Source of the DNA: Brachycybe producta | Taxonomy: Eukaryota; Arthropoda; Diplopoda; Playtdesmida; Andrognathidae | DNA: 64,000 bases | Direction: 5' to 3' | NCBI GenBank assembly: GCA_036925085.1 | Contig: JAUPFP010000026.1 | Span: 3,437,058-3,501,057 of the forward strand | Shown here: one piece after another, positions 46,572 through 57,787 of the stretch | How positions within the stretch are numbered: position 1 is the stretch's first letter | Layout of the letters: each line of letters starts with the position of its first letter | Made by a program: the position numbers and the translations under genes | Notes under the pieces: generated by a model | Seen by the model: only the letters and a program-made list of their open reading frames with translations | Told to the model about the DNA's origin: nothing | The model's database searches: none

Positions 46572-47125
46572 ATGGAGCATCGAGAAGACAATGAAGCTAC
46601 CACTTCAGGTGTGGGGCACAATCAAAATGTGAATCATCCTGTACACAGTAGCTTGATCCCACATTTTTCAGGAGATGAAAAGGGTCCATCTGTCAAAGAG
46701 CTGTTTAAGCAGACTGAAAGTATTGCTAGACTAGCTAATTGGACAGAGGAATTTCAGATTATTTTAATTAAATCAAAATGCCGGGGTCTTGCTGCAGGAT
46801 TTCTTAGAGATTACCCAGAGGTAAAACAGCTAACAAGGCTAGACGAGCTAAAAGCTATAATGATTCAGCGTTTTGAGCCAATAGAACCCAAATTTGTATC
46901 GATGCAAAAGTCCGTGGAGGAAAAACAAAGCAGTTCGGAATCAGCCATCAAATACATTTTACCAGTGAGAATCCCACTGAGGATGAAATAGTTATGAGGG
47001 ATGGGATGGTACAAAATCAAATAATTAAAGGATTACAACCAAAGATTAAAAGATTCATACTGTCCAGGAATCCAAAAGATTTAGATGAGACAATCAAAAT
47101 TATATTATCAGAAGAAGAAAATTAA
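46572..47125 (+). pseudogene. Gag-like gene of element A, with a frame break
   Basis: From the ATG at 46572 the frame reads MEHREDNEATTSG and then a capsid-like segment (HFSGDEKGPSVKELF, LKAIMIQRFEP) typical of Gypsy/retroviral Gag. It ends at 46991, but the similarity continues in another frame (VMRDGMVQNQIIKGLQPKI) to a TAA at 47123-47125. The shift lies at about 46940-46985. No CCHC knuckle was seen after it. The longer ATG at 46410 is possible but its extra 54 residues look unlike Gag. Role: particle assembly and RNA packaging, if the break is bypassed or supplied in trans. Confidence 0.65.
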
Positions 47126-48699
47126 AAAACTTGTCAATGCAAAATATGGTTTGAATGTCATAAATGAGGAATCTGAGGCAAATTGAGGAGAGATAATTGA
47201 GCAGAGGATGTCTAGGTTAGAAGAACAGCACAAAGCGATACTTGCAGAGATATATGAAATGTTTGAACATTTAGCAAACATTAGTCAAGAAAAGTAATTG
47301 TAGAAAAAGGTGAAGAGTTGAGAATCAATGAATTAAAGTAGCAAATGGGTGGGATGTCCTGTAAAGACAATTTAAGGTAAGAGTGTGGAGGCTCGAAGAA
47401 ATAAAATTAAGAGGTTTAGGAAAAGGGTTTTATAATTAGAAGAAATGAGTAATAGATGTATTTCTAAGGTACACAAATTGACACATCAATGGTGGTCAAA
47501 ATCAAAAAAATATTTTCATACTAAATGTAGAAAATTTGAGACCAAAGGGACAAAAATGGCAAATCAATTACCATTCCCACAGCCATTGACAAGTCAATTA
47601 AAAGAGAAAAGGTGTACTAGAGAAAGGTTTGAATACTAAGGAAATTAGCTGTTGAGAAAAAGAAAAAGGTTTAGTGGACATTGGTGGAATTGGAAATTAA
47701 GTGGTAATTAGAAATTTAGTGGAAATTGGAAATTGAAAATTTAGTGGAAATTGGAAATTTAGTGGAAATTGGAAATTTAGTGGAAATTGGAAATTTAGTG
47801 GAAATTGGTACATTTGATGATGTGTGTCAGACAACAAGCCACAAAATCAAAATTTGTCAATATTCAAAAGGGAATTTTGAAGAGGAACCAAGGAGAGTTC
47901 ACGGGAATTTTGAAGAAGAACCAAAGAGAGTTCAAAGGAATTTTGAAGAAGAACCAAGGAGAGTTCAAGGGAATTGTAAAGAGGAACCAAGGAGAGTTCA
48001 AATGAATTTTGCAGATAAGATTCTTGATACATTCGATTGGGCACTAAATGTCATAGCGCTAGAAAGTATGCATCAGTCTCTAAATAAGAAAAAAATAGTT
48101 AGGATCAAGGGAAATTTGAAAATAGTAAAATGTAGAATTCACATGTGAAATAAAATAATTCTTAGGGGGTAGGAAGCCCTATGGAATTCAGGGAATCAAC
48201 ACAATTGAAATGTCAATGGTGAGGCTATATGGTGGTAATTGAAAAAAATGAAACAAAATTCATTCTTACAAACCATGGATGTGAGTCAAAATGATAAAGG
48301 GATAATTCATGGAATAAGAGTCCATATGCCCACAATGTGCTCTAAGTCTAAGCCAAACAGGGATTACAATGGAGCACGAATCCATTCCCAAATACCATTG
48401 ATAAGTCAATAAGTGAGATATCCGAGAAAACAGAAGTTGAAATAAAAGTAAAATGAGAAACTAGAGTGATTAGAATCAGAGAAAAAATGTGATATGCTGA
48501 AAATGAAAAAATAAGGGTTTCAGCAAATAACGATTTCAGCAAACGGGAAGGCTGAAAAATGACAATAAATAAGAGGTAAATTAGTATAGTCTCTAAAAGA
48601 AGAAATAAGAGGGAGAAAGCATATGAGAAACTAACTTTATAGATATAACTGATTAATGTGGGAAGATGAGTTCATTTATATTTTTGCAGAAACATCAAA
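47126..48699 (+). other. Element A region where pol is missing
   Basis: About 1.57 kb between gag and env. It has no reverse transcriptase, integrase or protease motif in any frame. It holds two tandem arrays (47690-47815 and 47870-48003) and a secondary polypurine-like run 'cttagggggtagg' near 48158-48170, similar to the real tract at 52454. The 140-codon frame at 47726-48148 is repeat-driven. Confidence 0.6.
47690..48003 (+). repeat. Two tandem arrays inside element A
   Basis: First, a ~17-bp unit 'ggaaatttagtggaaatt' repeated about six times (to about 47815). Second, a 33-bp unit starting 'gggaattttgaagaagaacc' repeated four times (47870-48003). The second keeps frame for NFEEEPRRVQG-type repeats, which may be chance or a remnant of a structural repeat. 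Confidence 0.85.
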
Positions 48700-50367
48700 A
48701 TGGAAGTCATGAAGTTGGTGGGATTTTTCGTACTACTGGTAATAGTGAAATCAAAGGAACAGTACGAAGTTGAAAAGTGCCGATGGGTGGATGGAAGGAA
48801 AGTGTGCTACACCGAAACTACAAACGACCCAAAGCAATACTCAAGAAAAATATGTCCAACAGATGGATGTCATGGATGTATTGTAAAATGGGTCACTATG
48901 GTGAAAGTTGATGACAAACAAGGACCAGCAAATGAGTTTCAAATCAGGCAAAATAAAACAGAGAAAGGTGAAGATGAAATGTATGTGTGTGAAAATAGAG
49001 GTTTACCTTGTACCTGTACAAATAACAGTGCTTGTTCAGGAACTGAGCAATACTGTAAAGCTACAAAGCATTGTGCTGAAAAGGCGACCGATTGCCACTG
49101 CGATATTACGCGGGCCAATACAAAGTTAATACATATCGATATTGGTGGGCAGGAATCCGAAAACTTTGAAATAATATCCTATCTTGAATGCTATTTCAAT
49201 ACTTCCGAATTCCTGGCACAGGCTCAAAGTAGCCAAATTGGGAGAAAATTACAGGGGGAGGAAGCATTTAACATTGATGATGGAAAGAACTTCATAAAAG
49301 TTAATGACCCAGTAATCACAGTCAGTGCTGAAGGCACTATTATATTGCGAAAAGATGGAGTTGAAAGAAGTTCACATGTAGGGAAAAATAAACAGATTAT
49401 AATGGACCCGGAACTGGGCATGGAATCTGGTACTCTTCATGTGATCTTCATTTCAAAAGATGGGGAGCTGATGGAAGGAAAGTTCCAAATTGAGGGAAAA
49501 AACATATGCCATCGAATAAAGTGTATATTGTGTTTTGAATTTATAAATAACCTTGATTGCATGCCAACTTACATAGTGTATGGAATTGTGATTTCACTAA
49601 TGGTTTTAACTAGTATTTTTATATTATATGTCCGTATAGTTATTTTAAGCATATGGAACCTTATTAAATTTATTGTCTACATTATCATGTTGTTCTATCG
49701 ATGTGCAAAAAAATGTCTTAGAGTCTCAATGGTGATCGGGGTTGTTAGTGGAAAAATAGCAAAAAATCAGGTGAAAAAGGTACAAGACAAATACGAAATT
49801 TTAGAGGCTGGAACAGTGCCAAAAGTTGGAACAGTGCAAAAAGTCAACCCAACAAGTTTGTTGACAATAACTATAATTATAGGAATTTTGCTAACTTTTG
49901 CCTCAGGTACCCTGGCCAGGTGCACGGAGCATAAGCTGATAAAATCAACTATAACAGAATGTAAAGAAACCAAAATGGGTCAAAAATGCTCCCTATCAAC
50001 CACGGTCCAGTTGACTCTAACCAATTTGGAGTACACAGCATGTTTATGGTTCACAGATCATTTAGAAACATATGTTGCAGGTTTAGATATAACATTTGAA
50101 AGTGTAAATTGTGATTGGCAGACCCAGAGATTGTACTATACATTTCCTACCAAGCTTTTTACTTTGAATCAAGTAGCTTGTCCTCAAAATAAGTACTGTG
50201 GTTGGGGTGAACATTGTCACCCTGATTACAAATTTGAGTCCTTAACAAAAGAATCCTTAGATTGGCCAGGAGTTACTGATTGTTTTCCTGGAGATTCTGG
50301 AAGTGTGTCATTTGGCAGGTTACCAACCTTGTCATCATTACAGGTGGTATCTCAAACCAGAGTTTAA
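48700..50367 (+). CDS. Env-like glycoprotein of element A, N-terminal part (Gn plus start of Gc), bunyavirus-type
   Basis: 555 codons. It begins with a signal peptide (MEVMKLVGFFVLLVIVKS), then a Cys-rich ectodomain with N-glycosylation sites (N84KT, N108NS, N166TS), a transmembrane region at about 290-335 followed by a cytosolic stretch, a second hydrophobic segment (386-402) ending GTLA that could act as an internal signal peptide, and then a second Cys-rich ectodomain. This Gn-TM-tail-signal-Gc order is that of bunyavirus M-segment precursors. The second ectodomain, with a compact Cys/Trp/Gly cluster around 494-528, resembles the phlebovirus G2 fusion family (PF07245), known as env of some LTR elements. 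The frame ends in an unrelated tail; the Gc continues in the next frame. The role would be membrane entry of particles. Family call by architecture. Confidence 0.72.
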   Translation: MEVMKLVGFFVLLVIVKSKEQYEVEKCRWVDGRKVCYTETTNDPKQYSRKICPTDGCHGCIVKWVTMVKVDDKQGPANEFQIRQNKTEKGEDEMYVCENRGLPCTCTNNSACSGTEQYCKATKHCAEKATDCHCDITRANTKLIHIDIGGQESENFEIISYLECYFNTSEFLAQAQSSQIGRKLQGEEAFNIDDGKNFIKVNDPVITVSAEGTIILRKDGVERSSHVGKNKQIIMDPELGMESGTLHVIFISKDGELMEGKFQIEGKNICHRIKCILCFEFINNLDCMPTYIVYGIVISLMVLTSIFILYVRIVILSIWNLIKFIVYIIMLFYRCAKKCLRVSMVIGVVSGKIAKNQVKKVQDKYEILEAGTVPKVGTVQKVNPTSLLTITIIIGILLTFASGTLARCTEHKLIKSTITECKETKMGQKCSLSTTVQLTLTNLEYTACLWFTDHLETYVAGLDITFESVNCDWQTQRLYYTFPTKLFTLNQVACPQNKYCGWGEHCHPDYKFESLTKESLDWPGVTDCFPGDSGSVSFGRLPTLSSLQVVSQTRV

Positions 50368-51403
50368 AGACATTTTTGAAGTCAAACGAATTGTTAGTAT
50401 GAAATGCCAACCACAAATTAAGGCAATTTTCAAAAACAATGGGACGGAAACAGAATACATAATAACTGCAAGTAGAAATGTCCCTGATGAATTTCATATT
50501 GAAGTTATTGGTACCTTTGACCAAGCCACAGATATCATATCCAAACACCTGATAACAAGAGTTGGGCAGAAAGGTGAGGCATATTTGGACACAGCTGCTG
50601 AATTTCATAGACCTATGAGAGGGCAAATAGGAGATGTACAGTCTGGCGAAGTCACATTCAATGATTTTATATTTGATAAGAAAATGGTTGAGTGTCAATT
50701 CTATGAAACAAAAATGACATGTACTAAACAACAATCGTATCTTGAAATGATGTTAACCAGTAAACGAAATTTATTGCCACTGTCACTAACAAATCACAAA
50801 ATGCATATTGAGGAAGGAATGCATGGTCAATTAAAATCCACCTTGATTACCTCAAGCCCTGTGGTAGTATCCATATCAATTGGCAAATATGATGTGATGA
50901 TTCACACCATACAAGTGTGTCCAAAGATACTTAAAATAGTCAAACATCAAGGGTGCTATTCCTGCTCAATATTAGCATTAATTGTGATTGAAGCCTTAAG
51001 CACATGTTTACCTGGGGAAGTGCTAGTAACATTTGAAAATATTAAAATGAGTACTCGATCCATAGTTCTTTCTACCAGTGCTCAACAGTTTGAGATACAA
51101 ATAAGCATTGATAAGAGGTGTATTAATGACAAAATGTGTTTAAGGTCAAAGGTTGGTGTTTCCTGTGAAGCCTTTATTGGTTGTTTTGAAGAACCACAGT
51201 TGAACTTTCAGGAAAATCAAGATATTCGAGTCTCATCAAAAGGGGGATTTGCCCCAGGTGATGACATCAAAATCTCGCCATTATTTCCAGATTTCTGGGG
51301 TACTTTAAGCTCTATGCTCTATATGCCATTAATGATTGGGTTAGGCATACTAGGATCATGTTTTGTATTTTCGTGTGTATTAAGCTTACTACGCATGCGA
51401 TAA
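50303..51403 (+). CDS. Env-like glycoprotein of element A, C-terminal part (rest of Gc)
   Basis: Overlaps the previous frame by 65 bases in the +1 frame; the Cys-rich ectodomain continues without a gap in composition from about residue 7 on, so the ATG at 50303 is unlikely to be a true start. It has many Cys (including CYSC and a cluster near CINDKMCLRSKVGVSCEAF) and ends in a transmembrane helix with a short basic tail (VLSLLRMR), as expected for class II fusion-type Gc proteins. The break between the two frames lies within roughly 50303-50340. No standard slippery sequence was seen there, so mutation is as likely as programmed shifting. Confidence 0.68.
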   Translation: MCHLAGYQPCHHYRWYLKPEFKDIFEVKRIVSMKCQPQIKAIFKNNGTETEYIITASRNVPDEFHIEVIGTFDQATDIISKHLITRVGQKGEAYLDTAAEFHRPMRGQIGDVQSGEVTFNDFIFDKKMVECQFYETKMTCTKQQSYLEMMLTSKRNLLPLSLTNHKMHIEEGMHGQLKSTLITSSPVVVSISIGKYDVMIHTIQVCPKILKIVKHQGCYSCSILALIVIEALSTCLPGEVLVTFENIKMSTRSIVLSTSAQQFEIQISIDKRCINDKMCLRSKVGVSCEAFIGCFEEPQLNFQENQDIRVSSKGGFAPGDDIKISPLFPDFWGTLSSMLYMPLMIGLGILGSCFVFSCVLSLLRMR

Positions 51404-52465
51404 AGAAGGTTCAACAAAAATCAGATCTTAACAACCATAGGGTAACCACAGAAACACTACATAATCATATTGCATATTCTTACTTGAGTGTTCTATTAAC
51501 GTAACTGAATATTATGATGTATTTTAAAAAGTCAAATGTTATGTGAATGTACCACAATATACTCAAAAATGATACTGATTACTTATGTTAACAATGTGTA
51601 ATTGTCAAGAATTATCTATGTATGTATGAAACTTATGAATAATTTAGAAGGGTAAGAATTGTGCAATCAGAGATGTGACAGGTAGTCCCGTAAGGCTTAG
51701 ATAACTAAACAAAAGGATACCCCTCAAGTGTGAGTGTGTAGGGAAATGACATGATTACCATGATGTCTTTGGTTAAACAAAAAACAAGGAGTGCCAACAA
51801 CAAAGGACACTTAAATGAGGGTGATGAATCAAGGATACAACGGTCGGTACACACAAATGCACCAAAGGACGAAACCCGGCAGAGGCCTACACAACAATAA
51901 CATAAAGATGCAACAGTGGAGCCAAGTTCATCAACAAAACCGGGACATTCCAAAACTTAAGGTCATTTATAAACCATGAAGTTTGAAAACCTGAGTTCAC
52001 CATTAAGCAATGGACATGCCAAGGAGAACTAACCTTCAAAATGTTATGAAAAACCTCATCAAACATGAAGGGAGACACTTAATCCTCATGTTAGAGCATT
52101 GCACAACAGCCAATCGCTTGGGGTTTTGTGACAACAGAAGGATAGGCTGCATCATCAAACGTGCTGGTTAGCATATAGACAGTGCTTGTAAAACGGCATC
52201 TAGTGTTGTGTTGTGAACTATCGTCAACTGAAACCGGGACCAAAAACAACTGAGTTTTACAGTGAAATGATGGTCAACATTGTGTGGTAGACATCTAGGA
52301 AAACAACCCATAAAAAGACAATATGCAACAAGAACATTGTTCAATGGGTTCAATTCTACAATATAGCACACCAAGGAATTTCGTCAGTTCATTCGTAACC
52401 AAAGAACAATCATGGAAATCAGTCAAAATTAGAGAAAGAGATAAAGAAGATTTAGGGGGTAGGGA
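51404..52465 (+). other. 3' untranslated part of element A with polypurine tract
   Basis: No coding frame was supported. Ends in AGGGGGTAGGGA (52454-52465) directly before the 3' LTR, the expected plus-strand primer. Several minus-strand frames here are chance. Confidence 0.7.
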
Positions 52466-53554
52466 TGTTAGGTGCTCATGAAAATAATAAAAACACCTAA
52501 CATGAACACCTAAACATGGTCCCACCAAACAGAACTAATAAATAAAAACCCCAATTATATAAAAATAATAATTTTAAACTTGCACAAATGCAAGCATCCA
52601 AATATACAAAAATAAGAAAAAATATAAAAACAAGATAAAATTTTACAAAATAGGGGGATTAAAGATAAAGATGTTTAAAGATCAAAAACAGGCTAAATAA
52701 GGACAAAAACAAAAAAATAAGATAACATCAACTGAATAGCTGAAAAACACAAAATTACATGACTGGAAATAATGAAAACATAGCAATGGTCAAAGGACAA
52801 ATCAGAATAGGTCCCAAAATAACCAAAAAAAACCATATATCACAAAGACAGAAAAACACAGTAATTAAGGAAAGAAAAATGATTATGATAGATTACAACA
52901 CATTAGGAAAAAACAAAAACTTAATGGTCAAAAAAGGACAAAGTAAAGTAGGTCCCGAAAAGAAAATAGAATTGGGTCCCAAGTCTGAATTTTTCAGAAA
53001 AACGAAACAAAAAATAGAAGTTTGAAAAAGAAGTTTTAGACAGTGGGTTTCGAGATTTGTTTGGGAAAGGTTCTGGTTTTGATTTTTGGTATTTTGATTT
53101 TTGGGAGTTAGTAAGATTTTTTGGGAAAGTTAGTTTTAGGAGTTAGTTAATTTTGGGGAAGTTTGTATGTTTTGGGGAAGTTTAGGTTTAGGAAGTTTGT
53201 GGTCTACATTTCTGAAGTTGGTGAAGTGCCTGAAGAAATTGTTGGAAGACAGCAAGGAACAAAAAACAGTAAGACCACTTTAATCCATTTTTAAAACGGC
53301 CATACTCATTGCACAGCTCTTACACTTGTTTTATATATACCATTTATTACACACCTATTTTTATCAAAAGAAAAACTTATCTATTTTAACCTAACCATTT
53401 TGTATTCTAGAATATTTGATAAATAAAAATCCATTTTGTTAAAAAATATATTTTTTCGGTCCGATTTGTCATTGAAGCCTTCACTGGCTTAAAGAACCTG
53501 GTTTCATTCATCTCTGTCCCTTAAAATTAAAAAACAAAAAAGGGGCGGGTAACA
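52466..53554 (+). repeat. 3' LTR of element A
   Basis: 1089 bp, same length as the 5' LTR. One substitution was noticed on reading both (the 88-codon frame differs at residue 11, Phe versus Val). Ends at TAACA before the TA array. Confidence 0.95.
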
Positions 53555-55259
<1,705 letters not shown>

Positions 55260-55268
55260 CCCCCCAAC
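55260..55268 (-). promoter_or_regulatory. Polypurine tract of element B
   Basis: GTTGGGGGG on the minus strand directly abuts the 3' LTR. Short but in the correct place for plus-strand priming. Confidence 0.6.
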
Positions 55269-55679
55269 TAGTTTAAGAGTACGTCCCTGTACTCTCAAAA
55301 AGCTAACTATTAAAAATACCCGTTGGTATGAAAATCTATACGATAAAAATTATAAATCCCGTTGGATAATAAAATTTAAAAATCACAACTCGTGATACTA
55401 ATAGCATCTCGCTATTTTAAAATTCCCGCTTGGAATTAGAAACAATTCTAAAAATTGACAAATAGGCGAAAGCCTATCAAATTACAAAAGGGACAATCCC
55501 CTAATATAAAAACTTCTATAAAAACGCAGGCAACTGCCTTAAAAACTACGAAAAATAAATAGACAACGGTCTATAAAGAAAATGCGAACATGCATTGAAA
55601 ATACAAAATACAAAAAGTATAAACACAATACTTAAAAAAAAACAATTAAAACAAAGCAATATTACGACCCCGGGCCATG
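55269..55679 (-). other. 3' untranslated region of element B
   Basis: About 410 bp between ORF3 and the polypurine tract. T-rich on the minus strand, with many short blocks of the form 'x-ccgt/gct-y-tt' in which a word is repeated in mirrored form; no gene seen. Confidence 0.5.
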
Positions 55680-57065
55680 CTAATACGTCTGGTCGGCCCA
55701 TCCAATCGCAGGGCTTTCTGGTCCTCGTCGAAGCTCCATTTCGAGGAACTCGGCGGCTTCAGCCGATCCCTTGTAGTAGCGATGACTTCGGCGACCTTCT
55801 GCCTGGCTGGTGGCCTCATCGAATAGCAGGTACGGTCGATCATCATGGAGAGAAGGTTGGCGAACTGGATTCCGGACGATGCGGAAGGGGCGACTTCGGT
55901 CCCATCGGAAGAACTGTGTCATCCATCGTCGAATCTCGTTATCATTCTCCTCCAAGTGAAAGACATCATTGTAATAATGCACGGTAGTTTTTCTGGGTTG
56001 ATTGTCGACAATCAAGATTAGTGAGCGGGCCCGGACGACTAGTGCAACGATGAAAACCTCTGTATCGGCGGGAAGTGGATTCTTCGGTGGGGTCTCGTTA
56101 CTCTCAAAGAGCCCCAGATACAGGTGGCGGCGTGGCGTTCGTTTACGCTGCCATTGCACAAACAAATTATTGAGGATCGTCTCGTCCTCCCGGGTGCTTC
56201 GGTGTGGTTTCGTGATGGGCTTGCCATCAGGGACCTCCAAGGAGACCGTGGGAGCCCTCAAAGGCAATCCCAGACGTTCCTTAACTGGTCTCCGTTTTGG
56301 TGTGGTCCCAGTTTCCTTCTTTGGTCTATCTGTATCTCCAATTTTCGACCTTGCTTCGATGGGTACAGGAGACGTTATGGAAGCCCTAGGACTCCCAGGA
56401 GCTTCCCTATCGCTCCTGACGGTAGTCTTTGGCTCCATCATCGTGATGTCATCTCGGTATAGCCCTGACTCACGAGGGCGGACATCTCTCAATACGACGG
56501 TATTCTTCGGCGCCTGATGAAAGAAGCTTTTTACTTCCGATCTCAATTGGGTTCGCAGGCCCCTGCTGGGCCGGTTTCGCTCGACGAGAGGCCTTGGCTG
56601 CCTCCAGCGCCGAACTCCGCGGACCAACAGGTCTTCTGTGGGGCCCGAGTTGCCAATCTCGATTGGAAGGGCGGTCCCCTTACAATCCATTATGCGGCCG
56701 TCGTATAATACGATACGCTCCCCATCAAAGGTTTCGTAGACCTGATCCACCAATGCCAACCCTCGGAGGTGGTACTCGACCGCGATGTCGACCAATAACC
56801 TCAGTTGTGCATGGTAGTTGTCTCTTGGATCCTCCATGACGGTAATTTCCTTATGTTCTGAAGTCGCGAGTTTAGCATATATCTTGGGAGGGGGAGGAAC
56901 AGCGGTTTCAACTCCTCTGGCCTCTTCTTCAGGCCTGGCCCCTGGGAGCTCCTCATCATCGGTGTCGATATACAGGACATCGTTGTCCTCGTCATGGGTA
57001 TTTCGAATGGTGATGACGGGTCCCTGCGTCAGACTCGACGACTCTTTTTGGAGGGAGGTGGGCAT
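55680..57065 (-). CDS. Element B ORF3, 461 aa, unknown, in the env position
   Basis: Starts at ATG 57065, overlapping the end of pol by 37 bases in another frame, and runs to a stop near the LTR. It has no signal peptide and no transmembrane segment, so it is not a conventional env. The N-terminal third is acidic (DTDDEELPGARPEEEARG), followed by a more folded-looking segment (LRLLVDIAVEYHLRGLALVDQ, LYDGRIMDCKGTALPIEIG), a basic, Pro/Arg-rich middle, and a C-terminal segment with hydrophobic strands (VFIVALVVRARSLILIVDN) and many aromatic residues. The intact length and clean overlap argue for a real protein, perhaps produced by frameshift, reinitiation or a spliced RNA. No family recognised. 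Confidence 0.65.
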   Translation of the reverse strand: MPTSLQKESSSLTQGPVITIRNTHDEDNDVLYIDTDDEELPGARPEEEARGVETAVPPPPKIYAKLATSEHKEITVMEDPRDNYHAQLRLLVDIAVEYHLRGLALVDQVYETFDGERIVLYDGRIMDCKGTALPIEIGNSGPTEDLLVRGVRRWRQPRPLVERNRPSRGLRTQLRSEVKSFFHQAPKNTVVLRDVRPRESGLYRDDITMMEPKTTVRSDREAPGSPRASITSPVPIEARSKIGDTDRPKKETGTTPKRRPVKERLGLPLRAPTVSLEVPDGKPITKPHRSTREDETILNNLFVQWQRKRTPRRHLYLGLFESNETPPKNPLPADTEVFIVALVVRARSLILIVDNQPRKTTVHYYNDVFHLEENDNEIRRWMTQFFRWDRSRPFRIVRNPVRQPSLHDDRPYLLFDEATSQAEGRRSHRYYKGSAEAAEFLEMELRRGPESPAIGWADQTY

Positions 57066-57787
57066 CGCAGGACTCCGCGAGCCCTGCCTCTCGACGCTTC
57101 TTTGCCTCCCTGTGTCGCTTGCTTGCGCTGATTAGGTTCGATGACAGGAGCGGCTGCAGGACATTCTACTGGAGCAGGTCTTTTTAGAGTATGGAGGCGG
57201 TCCTTCGTTTTGACTGCTTCCGGCTCTACCAACTCCTGATATGCCTTCTCTGCATCTTTCAGTGCTTGGCTTTTGGGCACATACCGCCCTTTACTGTCCC
57301 AAATCTCATTTAGGCTTCTGTGTGGGACTGGTGGTCGATTCCGGCGACTATGGCGCTCCCAATCGGCAGGGGTCCATTCCTCCGTCCCTTCTGGCTCTCC
57401 GGTCTTGCCCCAATGGCGTGGTTCAGCTCCTCCGGGAGCAAACTCTCCGGACTTGATGGATTTGTAAAAGTTGGGCTGTCCAGCCCCGATGAATCCTGGC
57501 AGAATCTTTTTCGCCTGGCGTTTCTTGGCCGCCTTGGAGATATTCGGGACAATCGCATAGTCCCAAAGGCCATCGGCAATCTCTTTTTCCAGCCCGACTG
57601 CCGCAGTCTCAAATACCAATTTTGACCCTCCTTCTATCGGAACAATAGAACTGGATTCGGTTCGACCTCTCTTGAATCCCCTCTCTTCGTGGCCACGACC
57701 TGACAAGGCGGGTCCACGGACACCGTGACCCCCACCTTGCCTGGTAGCGGCCACATCCCGATATAAATTCTCCAAAGGAGACGCCAT
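57029..57787 (-). other. C-terminal module of element B pol beginning at an internal Met
   Basis: From MASPLENLYRDVAATRQ the last 252 residues form a basic, Gly/Arg-rich (GRGHEERGFKRGR) and Trp-containing (GLWDYAIVP, EEWTPADWERH) region ending in KKSRRV. It lies beyond a hydrophobic stretch and right before ORF3. It could be an independent protein made from a spliced RNA, since it begins with a good Met and is very unlike pol. Function unknown. Confidence 0.5.

Larger units (their letters stand above)
44509..53554 (+). mobile_element. Element A: gag-env LTR retrotransposon without pol
   Basis: A 9046-bp element with two 1089-bp LTRs (TGTTA...TAACA), tRNA-Ser-type primer site, polypurine tract, a small first ORF, a gag-like gene, tandem repeats and a two-part glycoprotein gene. 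Nothing resembling protease, reverse transcriptase, RNase H or integrase was found in any frame of the 6.87-kb interior. The target duplication cannot be read because both flanks are TATATA. By eye the LTRs differ at one position (44839 versus 52789, T versus G), so it inserted very recently and must have used enzymes supplied elsewhere. Primer type and Gag suggest a Ty3/Gypsy relative; this is inference. Confidence 0.9.

Noticed and set aside
47726-48148. 140-aa repeat protein in element A
   Set aside because: Most of it is made of two tandem DNA repeats, and it is followed by no domain. Kept only as a repeat feature.
56002-56517. Plus-strand ORFs of 60-170 aa across 55.6-63.4 kb
   Set aside because: They are antisense shadows of the intact minus-strand pol and ORF3 frames, which carry clear domains or continuous length.
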